From an uncultured Pelagibacteraceae bacterium (lineage in GTDB: Bacteria > Pseudomonadota > Alphaproteobacteria > Pelagibacterales > Pelagibacteraceae): a stretch of DNA of 33,015 nucleotides. Location of the stretch: positions 1-33,015 of the forward strand of contig CACPBW010000009.1 of the NCBI GenBank assembly GCA_902632275.1, given 5' to 3'. Below the pieces are notes generated by a model. The model saw only the letters and a program-made list of their open reading frames with translations, was not told where the DNA came from and ran no database searches. How positions within the stretch are numbered: the stretch's first letter is position 1; each line of letters opens with the position of its first letter. The translations under genes and the position numbers were made by a program. Positions 17,053 to 24,377 of the stretch are shown piece by piece.

Positions 17053-18187
17053 ATTCTTGTACTATTTTTGGTATATAGCTCTTAAAATTAAAAAAACCTT
17101 TGTTACAATATTGCCAAGAATATTGGTCTATTTTCCTATACAAAAAATTAATATTCTTTAAGTTATTTGTGTTTAAGTAATCAAGATTTTCACCAATAGA
17201 AGGGTATAAGGCCAGTAAATTTTCTTTGATATTTTTTAAATCTTGGATGTTAATAATTTCGCAATTAAAAGATTTACTTTTTAAGATTTGAATTTGATCA
17301 TTTATCAGAGATTTCTTGAATATTAAAACTTTTTCATCTAACTTTATTTGTCTTGTTTCATTTCCATTAAATATAAAAAAAATTTTTTTAAAATTTTGAT
17401 CTTTAAAATCTGTTTGATCAAAAGACAGATTATTTTCAAATATTAATAAATTCTGATTATTTGATAAATTAGCGCTCAGAAAGCTATTATTAACAATTGA
17501 ATAATTTCTATCATCTGTCACCGGGACAGGATTTTCATTAAGTTTTATGTTGCTAAATCTATTGTTAGTAAATTTTTTTATATTCCATTCTGATGCAGCA
17601 TAATTTTTACCTTTAGTTTGAATACCAGCTACCCATCTCCATCCCAGAGTATTTGAAGCACTATCACCGTCAAAAAGATACTTCATAAAAAACCCAGCAC
17701 CTAATTGCCAAGGTAAACCAAGAGTAAAAATCCAAATACTTGCGAACCACATTCTTGCATGATTATGAAGATAATTATGATTTTTTAATTCATTTACCCA
17801 TGAGTTAAAACATTCAATTTTTGTTTTACCTTCAATTGCATTAAGGTAGTCTTTATTATCTTTATATTCAGTTTTAAGTTTATTTAAATCTATCATATAA
17901 TCAATCCAAACATTAGGTCTAAGCTCAAGCCATCCTTTCCAATAAACACGCCATAAAACTTCTTGAATAAATTTTTCTATTTTTGAGAATGAGAATTTGT
18001 TTAAAGATAATCTCATCACTTCTTGTTCAGTTACAATACCGTGTGTAATGTATGGTGATAGACAAGAAATATTTGTCCTTTTGTCTGGACCAAAATCAAA
18101 ATTTCTAAGACTAGAATATTTATCTAGGTTATTATCTATAAACGCTGTTAATTTTTTATTTGCAAACTCTCTACTAGGTTCAAACAT
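17045..18187 (-). CDS. FAD-domain photolyase/cryptochrome with the alpha/beta domain at the C-terminus
   Basis: 380 residues. The protein begins directly with the photolyase FAD-binding helical domain (about 1-215): NISCLSPYITHG (39-50), FIQEVLWRVYWKGW (73-86), HNHARMWFASIW and DSASNTLGWRWVAG. The N-terminal antenna domain that normally precedes it is absent. After a linker comes an alpha/beta-like stretch (about 246-350) with strands NLLIFEN, KKIFFIFNG and CEIINI around the helix KSLINDQIQILKSK, which reads like part of the missing domain moved to the C-terminus. It is probably blue-light active and DNA-related, by family. It is the last gene of a nine-gene run. Confidence 0.85.
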   Translation of the reverse strand: MFEPSREFANKKLTAFIDNNLDKYSSLRNFDFGPDKRTNISCLSPYITHGIVTEQEVMRLSLNKFSFSKIEKFIQEVLWRVYWKGWLELRPNVWIDYMIDLNKLKTEYKDNKDYLNAIEGKTKIECFNSWVNELKNHNYLHNHARMWFASIWIFTLGLPWQLGAGFFMKYLFDGDSASNTLGWRWVAGIQTKGKNYAASEWNIKKFTNNRFSNIKLNENPVPVTDDRNYSIVNNSFLSANLSNNQNLLIFENNLSFDQTDFKDQNFKKIFFIFNGNETRQIKLDEKVLIFKKSLINDQIQILKSKSFNCEIINIQDLKNIKENLLALYPSIGENLDYLNTNNLKNINFLYRKIDQYSWQYCNKGFFNFKSYIPKIVQEFI

Positions 18188-18212
18188 TATAAATTATATT
18201 ACTTTTGGAAAA

Positions 18213-18452
18213 TTAATTACCTTTTTTTCTTGGATCTTTTAGATTTCGAAGTACCCCAGCAAGCCCAGATAACTTTATACTAATATAAATAATATAAACC
18301 AATGTTAAACCTAGAGCCATTGTTGAAAAAAATACAAATATTGCAGTTAAAAATTTTTCAGTAAACCAATTTTCAACATCTGAATTTGATAAATACAAAA
18401 TATTCCAAAATGCTAAAAATATTAATTCGTAGGTAATAATTACTTTATACAT
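18213..18452 (-). CDS. 79-residue small membrane protein
   Basis: Two hydrophobic segments (about 6-22 and 36-58) separated by a short acidic loop, then a basic cytosolic tail (RNLKDPRKKGN). No family is recognised. It lies 25 bases upstream of the photolyase start and 5 bases after the DUF2798 stop, well packed in the operon, and the good codon frame across the gene supports expression. A role in the membrane is all that can be stated. Confidence 0.65.
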   Translation of the reverse strand: MYKVIITYELIFLAFWNILYLSNSDVENWFTEKFLTAIFVFFSTMALGLTLVYIIYISIKLSGLAGVLRNLKDPRKKGN

Positions 18453-18457
18453 ATTTG

Positions 18458-18682
18458 TTATTGTTTACTTATATTATCTATAAATTTCTTTGCAAGAGGT
18501 CCTACCAGTAAAGAAACTATTATTGCAATTGGTAAGCCAAAAGACCAAGCTTTTAAAAACCTTTTTAAATACCCAGAGTCCATACCAGTATTTATATAAG
18601 TAATAATAAGCGTCATTAGCAAACTCATGCCAAAACCCATTAATAAGATATATGCTAAATTTGAATATTTTTTTGGGATCAT
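18458..18682 (-). CDS. DUF2798 family small membrane protein
   Basis: 74 residues with two membrane segments. The N-terminus (MIPKKYSNLAYILLMGFGMS) and the second half (FLKAWSFGLPIAIIVSLLVGPLAKKF) match the general outline of DUF2798, which has a conserved Trp and a P-rich second helix. Function in this family is unknown. DUF2798 genes occur in diverse bacteria, often alone. It lies 12 bases after the neighbouring 72-residue gene within the nine-gene run. Confidence 0.7.
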   Translation of the reverse strand: MIPKKYSNLAYILLMGFGMSLLMTLIITYINTGMDSGYLKRFLKAWSFGLPIAIIVSLLVGPLAKKFIDNISKQ

Positions 18683-18694
18683 TTTTTTACATTA

Positions 18695-18913
18695 TCACTG
18701 ATGAAAAATTAGGAAATAAAAATAAAAAACCCATAAAAAACACATTGCAAGCGTCACAAATATTATTGTCACACCTGTTGCTGTATCGTTTTGATATTTT
18801 TTGTTAACCTTATCTCTCCATCTTTTTGGATATAGCGGAATTGTAAAAGCGTAAATGACTAGAAAAATATTAAGTGCAGTAGCTATTATACAAATAAAAA
18901 GTAACTGACTCAT
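18695..18913 (-). CDS. 72-residue small membrane protein
   Basis: Two hydrophobic segments (about 3-25 and 46-68) with a basic, polar loop between them (YPKRWRDKVNKKYQND). No family recognised. It begins 6 bases after the TPR gene's stop. Its packing between a TPR protein and DUF2798 suggests a membrane complex or envelope function, which is an inference only. Confidence 0.65.
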   Translation of the reverse strand: MSQLLFICIIATALNIFLVIYAFTIPLYPKRWRDKVNKKYQNDTATGVTIIFVTLAMCFLWVFYFYFLIFHQ

Positions 18914-18919
18914 TTATTA

Positions 18920-19471
18920 TCATATACTTTCTTGTTTAATAATTTCTTTTAATCTCTCAATCATCATAAGAGGAGTTTTCATTGCTGGATATACTTTATG
19001 AGCTTCAATGTAACTATCAATTGCTTTTTGATAATTTTTCATAGCTGTTTGTACAAGTCCTTGACCTGATAAAGCTCCAAAGTGTCTTTTTTCTAACTTT
19101 AAAACCATATCTATATCATTTTGAGACAGCTCGAAATTACCCATCAAATACAGAACTGTTGCCCTTTTATTCCAAGCTTCAGCCCAATTTGGATCCAATT
19201 CAATTGCTTTTGAAAAAACATTATGTGCACTGGTTAATTGATTTTGCGCCATGTATTCCGAGCCTTTTGCCAAAAGATCAGTTAAACTTTCTTCTGATGG
19301 ATGTGTCGTCCATAACTTCCAAATTTTCCCCTCAATTTTTTTTGCAGTCATTGGATTACCTGTTTTTTTTAATTTTTCAAATAGATCATCTAGTTCCACA
19401 GCAATTTCATTTTGAGCAAACGATGCTGATGAAAACAAAAATATAAAAAGTATTATAAATATTTTTTTCAC
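18920..19471 (-). CDS. Exported TPR-repeat protein
   Basis: 183 residues with a signal peptide (1-19, cleavage after ASFA, MKKIFIILFIFLFSS core). Two to three tetratricopeptide repeats follow at about 76-165. The first is AHNVFSKAIELDPNWAEAWN, a canonical TPR; the next is LGALSGQG-like, read from FGALSGQGLVQTAMKNYQK. It is likely a periplasmic protein-protein scaffold. The start is GTG at 19471, directly after the TAA of the NTF2-like gene. No ATG offers an intact signal peptide, so GTG is preferred. The partner is unknown but may be among the membrane proteins of the run. Confidence 0.8.
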   Translation of the reverse strand: MKKIFIILFIFLFSSASFAQNEIAVELDDLFEKLKKTGNPMTAKKIEGKIWKLWTTHPSEESLTDLLAKGSEYMAQNQLTSAHNVFSKAIELDPNWAEAWNKRATVLYLMGNFELSQNDIDMVLKLEKRHFGALSGQGLVQTAMKNYQKAIDSYIEAHKVYPAMKTPLMMIERLKEIIKQESI

Positions 19472-19792
19472 TTATTTTGACATAGGAGTAGCACCCGTCT
19501 CCAAACTTATAATTTTACCATCTTTAAATTTGTAAACAGCCATCACAGCCTCAACATTTCCATCGTCAAAAGTTACGATTGCGTGGTGTACCCCAACCTC
19601 ATCATTTTCATAAACTATTCTCGATTTATCTTGCTTTATATCACCGCTCATAGCCCATTTAATAACATCACCTTTTCCTAAAGAATTTCCTGATTTATGC
19701 ATCGTAAATTTAAAATCATCATGCAAAAGTTCATTCATAGTTGTTTCGTCTTTATTTTTAATTGCGTCACTATAATTCTGTAATATTGACAT
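19472..19792 (-). CDS. NTF2-like/SnoaL-like fold protein
   Basis: 106-residue cytosolic protein with the cone-like alpha+beta NTF2 pattern. It opens with a helix (MSILQNYSDAIKNKDETTMN), then LLHDDFKFTMHKSG, and ends with strands carrying VEAVMAVYKFKDGKIISLETGA. Such proteins include small-molecule isomerases and nonenzymatic binding proteins. A Shine-Dalgarno-like AAGGGGA precedes the ATG. It is the second NTF2-like gene of the run. No catalytic residue set can be assigned. Confidence 0.72.
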   Translation of the reverse strand: MSILQNYSDAIKNKDETTMNELLHDDFKFTMHKSGNSLGKGDVIKWAMSGDIKQDKSRIVYENDEVGVHHAIVTFDDGNVEAVMAVYKFKDGKIISLETGATPMSK

Positions 19793-19809
19793 TCTATCCC
19801 CTTTATTTA

Positions 19810-20232
19810 TTAATAATTATATATTTTATCTGCTAGTCCATAGCACAAAGCTGCACTTAAGGTCGTAAATATTAACGGTGCTATTATTCCTTCTCTTGAT
19901 CTTTCTGCATTTTTAATCCCAGTTTTATCGATTAGAATTGAATAACAATTCACAACAAAAATACAAACATTTTGCAAGAAAACTAAATTAAAAAAAGAAC
20001 CTGCCCCAACAACCCCATTGTTTCTAATGAACATTACATACAAAGACATAAATACCCAACCGGCCATAAATGCACCCACAAATCTGACCATTGTAAAACC
20101 ACTATCATCAATTTCAAACTTAGTACAAAACTGTCTAGTTTTAAAAATAGTTTGAAATGCGTAGATACCAATTCCTGCAAAGTGAATTATGTAAATGATT
20201 AGATAATAAATGTTATTAAATTTTTCTACCAT
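19810..20232 (-). CDS. Four-helix membrane protein of unknown function
   Basis: 140 residues with about four hydrophobic segments (near 8-28, 47-67, 77-98 and 115-135) and four Cys scattered among them (36, 90, 95, 130). A loop after the first segment (FKTRQFCTKFEIDDSG) carries one Cys. I do not recognise the family. The run of neighbours (exported and membrane proteins) suggests an envelope role. Confidence 0.6.
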   Translation of the reverse strand: MVEKFNNIYYLIIYIIHFAGIGIYAFQTIFKTRQFCTKFEIDDSGFTMVRFVGAFMAGWVFMSLYVMFIRNNGVVGAGSFFNLVFLQNVCIFVVNCYSILIDKTGIKNAERSREGIIAPLIFTTLSAALCYGLADKIYNY

Positions 20233-20271
20233 ATTAAGTTTTTATAACTATATCATTACTTATTAAGTTAT

Positions 20272-20652
20272 CTAATATAAAGTTTGAACTACTTTTTTAA
20301 CTCTTTCTTTACCATTTGGAATAGTTTTTTCTAAAAAAGCATGACAACTTTCAGTCAACTCTTTATTATATGGTGAGCCATAATGTTTATCTACGGCTTT
20401 ATTAGTTCCTTCATCCCAATCTTTCTCTTTAATACCAATTTCTAAAGCGTACGCTTTCCACACTTTTACCGAGGATATGGATTTTTCTTTCATACTATAC
20501 TCAAATGTTTCTCCTGAGGGTAAAAAGTAATTAGCCATATATATTCCAACACAATTCCAAGCTTTTTCTTTTTCTTCATTGCTTAAACTTCCTGCATTTG
20601 CAATGTTTATAAAGGCAAAGCTAATTAAAATTAAAAATAATTTTTTCATCAT
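20272..20652 (-). CDS. Small exported protein, unknown function
   Basis: 126 residues with a signal peptide (1-20, cleavage after IANA-G). The mature part is helical and charged, with two Cys (WNCVGIY and ESCHAFLEK) that may form a disulfide. Two ATG codons are adjacent (20652 and 20649); a GAGGAAT site lies just upstream and suits the second one slightly better. No known family was recognised. Confidence 0.7.
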   Translation of the reverse strand: MMKKLFLILISFAFINIANAGSLSNEEKEKAWNCVGIYMANYFLPSGETFEYSMKEKSISSVKVWKAYALEIGIKEKDWDEGTNKAVDKHYGSPYNKELTESCHAFLEKTIPNGKERVKKVVQTLY

Positions 20653-20659
20653 TATTCCT

Positions 20660-21043
20660 CTATTTTTTCATTGCATTAAACATGCTTAGAGTGTCATCAA
20701 ATGTCATCATGGTAACCATTTTTCCATTGTCACCAATTTCAAAATAATGGCCAAACATAGTATCCATTCCATCAGCTGTTGCTTTAACTCTTACAAATAC
20801 TTTATTTCCTTCAGCTATCATATCCATAGGTGTTACGTGAAAGTTCGACCATATTGAAGGTATTTTACCCATTGCTGCCATCATAGCTTGAGGTCCTTTG
20901 TGAACTCCTGACAAAGGGTGAACACCTTCTTTTCCTGGAAAAGTCCAAGTAGTATTTTCATCAACCATTTCTTTAAAAAAGGTTTCCATATCTCCTTTAT
21001 TAAAAAGATCGTAACCCATTTTTGTTCTTGCTTTTGCGTCCAT
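20660..21043 (-). CDS. NTF2/ketosteroid-isomerase-like (SnoaL-type) protein
   Basis: 127-residue protein. The core resembles the SnoaL/ketosteroid-isomerase fold: GYDLFNKGDMETFFKEMVD opening helix, then WTFPGKEGVHPLSGVHKGP and a later strand FGHYFEIGDNGKMVTM. Enzymes of this type isomerise, cyclise or dehydrate small molecules. An AAGGAGA ribosome site stands 6-7 bases before the ATG, one of the few clear ones here. It is the first gene of the nine-gene minus run to the photolyase, and an inverted repeat sits upstream (21088-21105). Confidence 0.78.
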   Translation of the reverse strand: MDAKARTKMGYDLFNKGDMETFFKEMVDENTTWTFPGKEGVHPLSGVHKGPQAMMAAMGKIPSIWSNFHVTPMDMIAEGNKVFVRVKATADGMDTMFGHYFEIGDNGKMVTMMTFDDTLSMFNAMKK

Positions 21044-21087
21044 AATTATCTCCTTTTTAATAAGTTAACTTAACTATAGATTATTAC

Positions 21088-21105
21088 TGTAACGCTTTTG
21101 TTACA
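21088..21105. promoter_or_regulatory. Inverted repeat upstream of the nine-gene run
   Basis: TGTAAC, a 6-base gap and GTTACA, a perfect 6-base inverted repeat 45 bases upstream of the first gene's ATG at 21043. It lacks a U-run on the minus strand, so it is not an obvious terminator of cysK. The size and layout fit a dimeric regulator operator. Which regulator is not known. Confidence 0.4.
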
Positions 21106-21121
21106 TATCTGGTATGTGGTG

Positions 21122-22123
21122 TTATATCCAACTTGGAAAAGGTAGACCTTTTTCTTGAAGAAATTTTTTATTAAACAGCTTTGAGTTGTATTTATCTGAT
21201 CGATCACAGAGTATTGTTACAATAGTTTTTCCTGGTCCAAGCTTTTTACCCAATCTAATTGCTCCTGCAATATTTACCCCACAACTTGTTCCTAGACTTA
21301 AACCTTCATTTTGAATTAGATCATATAAAATTGGTAACGATTCTTTATCTTCAATTGAAAAAGCTCCGTCAATTTTAGCCTCTGCAAAATTAGCTGTTAC
21401 TCTACTTGATCCAATACCTTCTGTTATTGAATTTCCTTCTCCTTTAAGTTCTCCATTTTCAATATAATTGTATAAAGAAGATCCTGCAGGATCAGATAAA
21501 TAAATTTTTACATCTTTACTTTTTTCTTTTAAATAACTGCTCACACCTGCAATTGTTCCCCCAGTTCCAGAAGCGCAAACAAATGCATCTACCTTTCCAT
21601 CTGTTTGATCCCAAATTTCAGGTCCAGTTGTTTCATAATGGCCTTTTGAATTAGCAATATTATCAAATTGATTTGCCCAAACTACGCCATGATTGTTTGA
21701 ACTTTTTAACTCATCAGCAAGTCTTCCCGCAACTTTTACATAATTCCCATCATCTTTATATGGTTTTGGCGGGACAAGTCTTAAATCTGCACCAATATTT
21801 TTTAGCATATCTTTTTTTTCTTGTGTTTGATTATCGTTCATTACAATTACAGTTTTATAGCCAACTGAATTTCCTATCAAACATAGACCAATACCTGTAT
21901 TTCCAGCAGTGCCTTCAACTATGGTTCCGCCTTTTGATATTAGTTTTTTTTCTTCTGCGTCTTTAATTAAAGCTAAAGCTGCTCTATCTTTTACTGATCC
22001 ACCTGGATTTAAATATTCAGCTTTTCCATAAATATTACAGCCAGTAATTTCTGAGGCTGCTTTTAGTTTTACTAATGGAGTGTTTCCAATACCGGAGATA
22101 AAGTTATCCTGAGTGTTCTTCAT
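21122..22123 (-). CDS. cysK: Cysteine synthase (O-acetylserine sulfhydrylase), PLP-dependent
   Basis: 333-residue fold-type-II PLP enzyme forming cysteine from O-acetylserine and sulfide in the cytosol. The PLP lysine is Lys45 in [12 protein letters not shown]. Other motifs are the [12 protein letters not shown] loop, [15 protein letters not shown] and [12 protein letters not shown] near the C-terminus. The next step upstream, serine acetyltransferase, is encoded by the neighbouring gene, whose last 20 bases overlap this one's start. Some relatives use other acyl donors or sulfur sources (CysM, cystathionine beta-synthase-like), so the specific name is inferred from neighbours. Confidence 0.9.
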   Translation of the reverse strand: MKNTQDNFISGIGNTPLVKLKAASEITGCNIYGKAEYLNPGGSVKDRAALALIKDAEEKKLISKGGTIVEGTAGNTGIGLCLIGNSVGYKTVIVMNDNQTQEKKDMLKNIGADLRLVPPKPYKDDGNYVKVAGRLADELKSSNNHGVVWANQFDNIANSKGHYETTGPEIWDQTDGKVDAFVCASGTGGTIAGVSSYLKEKSKDVKIYLSDPAGSSLYNYIENGELKGEGNSITEGIGSSRVTANFAEAKIDGAFSIEDKESLPILYDLIQNEGLSLGTSCGVNIAGAIRLGKKLGPGKTIVTILCDRSDKYNSKLFNKKFLQEKGLPFPSWI

Positions 22124-22688
22124 TTTTTTCTTCGTTATTTATACCATAAGGTTTAAATTCTTCCGTTGCAGTTCCAACATTTTTAGCTGGTATACCTACC
22201 ATAACACCATTTTCAGGAACATCTTTTGTCACTACGGCATTAGCTCCAATTTTTGCGTTCTTTCCAACGGTTATTGGTCCTAAAACTTGTGCACCTGATC
22301 CGACTACAACATTATCTTGTAACGTAGGGTGTCTTTTAATTTCTCTTTGATTATCGGAATTTATACTTGGTGAGATACCACCAAGTGTTGCCATATGATA
22401 AATTGTAACATTGTCTCCTATATCTGATGTTTCACCTATTACAACTCCCATACCATGATCAATAAATAAATTTTTTCCAATTTTTGCTTTTGGATGAATT
22501 TCAATACCAGTCATAAATCTTGAAAACTGTGAAATTATTCTTGCAACTAAATCAAATTTTGCAATTGCAAAAAAATTTGCAATCCTATGCATAAATACAG
22601 CTTTCACTCCTGGATATGTTAAAATCACAGACAGCTTTGATTTTGCTGCAGGATCTCTTTTTATAATTGATTCTAAAAATTCATTCAT
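22104..22688 (-). CDS. cysE: Serine O-acetyltransferase, short EpsC/CysE-type
   Basis: 194-residue left-handed beta-helix enzyme that makes O-acetylserine from serine and acetyl-CoA. It has a shortened helical N-terminus (about 1-60, compared with some 140 in E. coli CysE), then hexapeptide repeats including [19 protein letters not shown] and the catalytic-region block [20 protein letters not shown]. It ends VGIPAKNVG plus a charged tail that may contact cysteine synthase. It overlaps cysK by 20 bases and lies 36 bases after the small Cys-rich gene, so the three probably share a transcript. Confidence 0.92.
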   Translation of the reverse strand: MNEFLESIIKRDPAAKSKLSVILTYPGVKAVFMHRIANFFAIAKFDLVARIISQFSRFMTGIEIHPKAKIGKNLFIDHGMGVVIGETSDIGDNVTIYHMATLGGISPSINSDNQREIKRHPTLQDNVVVGSGAQVLGPITVGKNAKIGANAVVTKDVPENGVMVGIPAKNVGTATEEFKPYGINNEEKNEEHSG

Positions 22689-22724
22689 AATTTTTTAATT
22701 TTTTAGGATTAACTAAAAACTACT

Positions 22725-22838
22725 TTAACAACAGCAACAAGTGTTTTCTGGTTTGCACAAACACTCTTTGCCGTTTTCACAAGCACAAGTGTCATTAGTG
22801 CAATTGGTACAAATGCATTTTGGATTTTTGCATGCCAT
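22725..22838 (-). CDS. Metallothionein-like cysteine-rich mini-protein
   Basis: 37 residues, 12 of them Cys, with no aromatic residue and no His. Cys positions are 3, 8, 10, 13, 18, 20, 26, 28 and 34-37. CxC pairs occur three times and the protein ends in four consecutive cysteines. This composition is the hallmark of metallothioneins, which bind Zn, Cu or Cd in thiolate clusters. No standard bacterial BmtA/SmtA pattern is present. The ATG at 22838 gives an intact frame to TAA at 22725. It lies upstream of cysE and cysK on the same strand and downstream of the persulfide dioxygenase. A metal- or sulfur-buffering role is inferred. Confidence 0.85.
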   Translation of the reverse strand: MACKNPKCICTNCTNDTCACENGKECLCKPENTCCCC

Positions 22839-22891
22839 AACAAAGATATAAATATTAATTGGCTAATTACAATACTTTTATTTACCGCAAA

Positions 22892-23584
22892 TTATAACTG
22901 TTCTAAAGTAAGCCCTTTAACATTAGCTGGGACTGCAACATCCATCATCTTAGGATTTGCTAGTTTTAGATTCTCCATTATCTCAGCATACTCTTCTTTT
23001 GAACTCACTTGTAATCTTGGGTTATTATTTCTCTCTGTTTCAATCGTTGAATACTTTTTACCGTTATAATCATGCGCTGGATAAACTAGAGTTTTTTCAG
23101 GAAGTTTTAATAATTTATTAAACAGTGAGTCGTAAGCATCAAATGAACTGCCATTTTGAAAATCTGTTCTTCCAGTGCCATTTATTAACAAAGTATCTCC
23201 AGTAAAAACTCTATCCTTCATAAAATAACTGTAGGAACAATCCGTATGACCTGGGGTATACATAGCTTTTAATTCTATGTTCTCAATATTAATTTTTTCA
23301 TTATCTTTAACTTTAATATCTATAACTTCTGATTTAGAATTTTCTCCCATTATTCGTGTACAGCTAGTTCTCTTATTTAACTCGTTTAGAGCAGTAATAT
23401 GATCAGCGTGAATATGTGTATCTATCACTTTAACTAATTTTAATTTTAACTTTTCTAAAATTTTTAAATATTCATTAGTGTGTTCAATAACTGGATCAAT
23501 AATTAATGCCTCTCGTCCCTCACCACTTGATATAATGTAAGTATAAGTTGAAGATTTAGTATCAAATAACTGCTCAAAGATCAT
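22892..23584 (-). CDS. Persulfide dioxygenase (ETHE1-type metallo-beta-lactamase-fold protein)
   Basis: 230-residue MBL-fold enzyme oxidising glutathione persulfide to sulfite. Metal ligands are seen in THIHADH (His57, His59, Asp61, His62), TPGH (His113), TGDTLL (Asp130) and YPAHDY (His171). The GRTDF (139 on) and NNNPRLQV stretches distinguish the ETHE1/PDO group from glyoxalase II. With cysE, cysK and the metallothionein-like gene beyond it, this suggests a local sulfur-handling unit. Its promoter shares the 83-base gap with the divergent peroxiredoxin gene. Glyoxalase II is the main alternative. Confidence 0.9.
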   Translation of the reverse strand: MIFEQLFDTKSSTYTYIISSGEGREALIIDPVIEHTNEYLKILEKLKLKLVKVIDTHIHADHITALNELNKRTSCTRIMGENSKSEVIDIKVKDNEKINIENIELKAMYTPGHTDCSYSYFMKDRVFTGDTLLINGTGRTDFQNGSSFDAYDSLFNKLLKLPEKTLVYPAHDYNGKKYSTIETERNNNPRLQVSSKEEYAEIMENLKLANPKMMDVAVPANVKGLTLEQL

Positions 23585-23606
23585 GATTTCTTAATATTAT
23601 AAAAAA

Positions 23607-23635
23607 TTGCAAGGCAAATCAATCTTGCATATAAT
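23607..23635 (+). promoter_or_regulatory. Peroxiredoxin promoter with operator-like inverted repeat
   Basis: TTGCAA (23607-23612), a 17-base spacer and TATAAT (23630-23635), a near-consensus sigma70 promoter. An inverted repeat TGCAAG (23608-23613) and CTTGCA (23624-23629) overlaps the -35 box and the spacer. Binding there would block or activate transcription, so it is a candidate operator for a redox regulator. Confidence 0.75.
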
Positions 23636-23667
23636 TTAATTATAAAAACTAATCGAGGGTAATTATT

Positions 23668-24330
23668 ATGACACTTAAAATAAATAGTTTAGCTCCAGAC
23701 TTTAAGGCAAAAACAACCATTGGAGATATTTCATTTCACGACTGGCTAGGGGACAGTTGGGGGGTTTTATTTTCCCATCCAAAAGATTTCACTCCAGTAT
23801 GCACAACAGAATTAGGGTCACTTGCAAGATTAAAACCTGAATTTGATAAACGAAACGTAAAAGTGATTGGTCTAAGCGTAGACCCAGTTTCAGATCATGT
23901 GAAATGGTTAGAGGATATAAAAGATGTAACAGGAAATAAACCAGACTATCCAATAATAGCTGATGAAGATCTTAAAATTGCAAAACTTTACAATATGCTA
24001 GAAGGGGATGCTGGTACAACATCAATGGGAAGAACAGCAGTCGATAATCAAACTGTTAGAACAGTTTTTATTATAAGACCAGACAAAAGAATCGGTTTGT
24101 TTCTTACTTATCCTATGGCAACTGGAAGAAACTTTTTAGAATTATTAAGGTCTATAGACTCTATGCAATTAACAGCAAAACATAAAGTTGCAACACCAGC
24201 AGATTGGAAAAAAGGTGAAGAAGTAATTATTGTGCCAGCTGTTAAAGATGAGGAAGCAAAAAAATTATATCCAAATGGTTGGAAGGCAATTAAACCTTAT
24301 TTAAGAAAGGTCCCAGATCCATCAAAATAA
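23668..24330 (+). CDS. 1-Cys peroxiredoxin (Prx6 type)
   Basis: 220-residue thiol peroxidase reducing H2O2 and organic peroxides. The peroxidatic Cys45 is in DFTPVCTTE, and no other Cys occurs in the protein, so it is a 1-Cys enzyme. The catalytic Arg lies further on, in the TVRTVFIIRPDKR region. The long C-terminal extension (from about 165) is usual for Prx6. A weak GAGGG site precedes the ATG. The gene has its own strong promoter with an inverted repeat and ends at a hairpin terminator, so it is a single-gene unit. It faces the persulfide dioxygenase across the divergent promoter region. Confidence 0.94.
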   Translation: MTLKINSLAPDFKAKTTIGDISFHDWLGDSWGVLFSHPKDFTPVCTTELGSLARLKPEFDKRNVKVIGLSVDPVSDHVKWLEDIKDVTGNKPDYPIIADEDLKIAKLYNMLEGDAGTTSMGRTAVDNQTVRTVFIIRPDKRIGLFLTYPMATGRNFLELLRSIDSMQLTAKHKVATPADWKKGEEVIIVPAVKDEEAKKLYPNGWKAIKPYLRKVPDPSK

Positions 24331-24341
24331 TTTTAAAATTT

Positions 24342-24377
24342 AAAACCAACATTCTTTGAAATAAGTTTGTTGGTTTT
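24342..24377. terminator. Hairpin terminator between peroxiredoxin and methyltransferase
   Basis: AAAACCAACA (24342-24351) and TGTTGGTTTT (24368-24377) form a perfect 10-base stem with a 16-base loop, with T-rich flanks on both strands. It lies between convergent genes and could stop transcription in both directions. Confidence 0.75.

Noticed and set aside
22839-22891. Promoter for the metallothionein-like gene
   Set aside because: Only weak -35/-10-like matches with poor spacing are visible; readthrough from the persulfide dioxygenase gene is equally likely.
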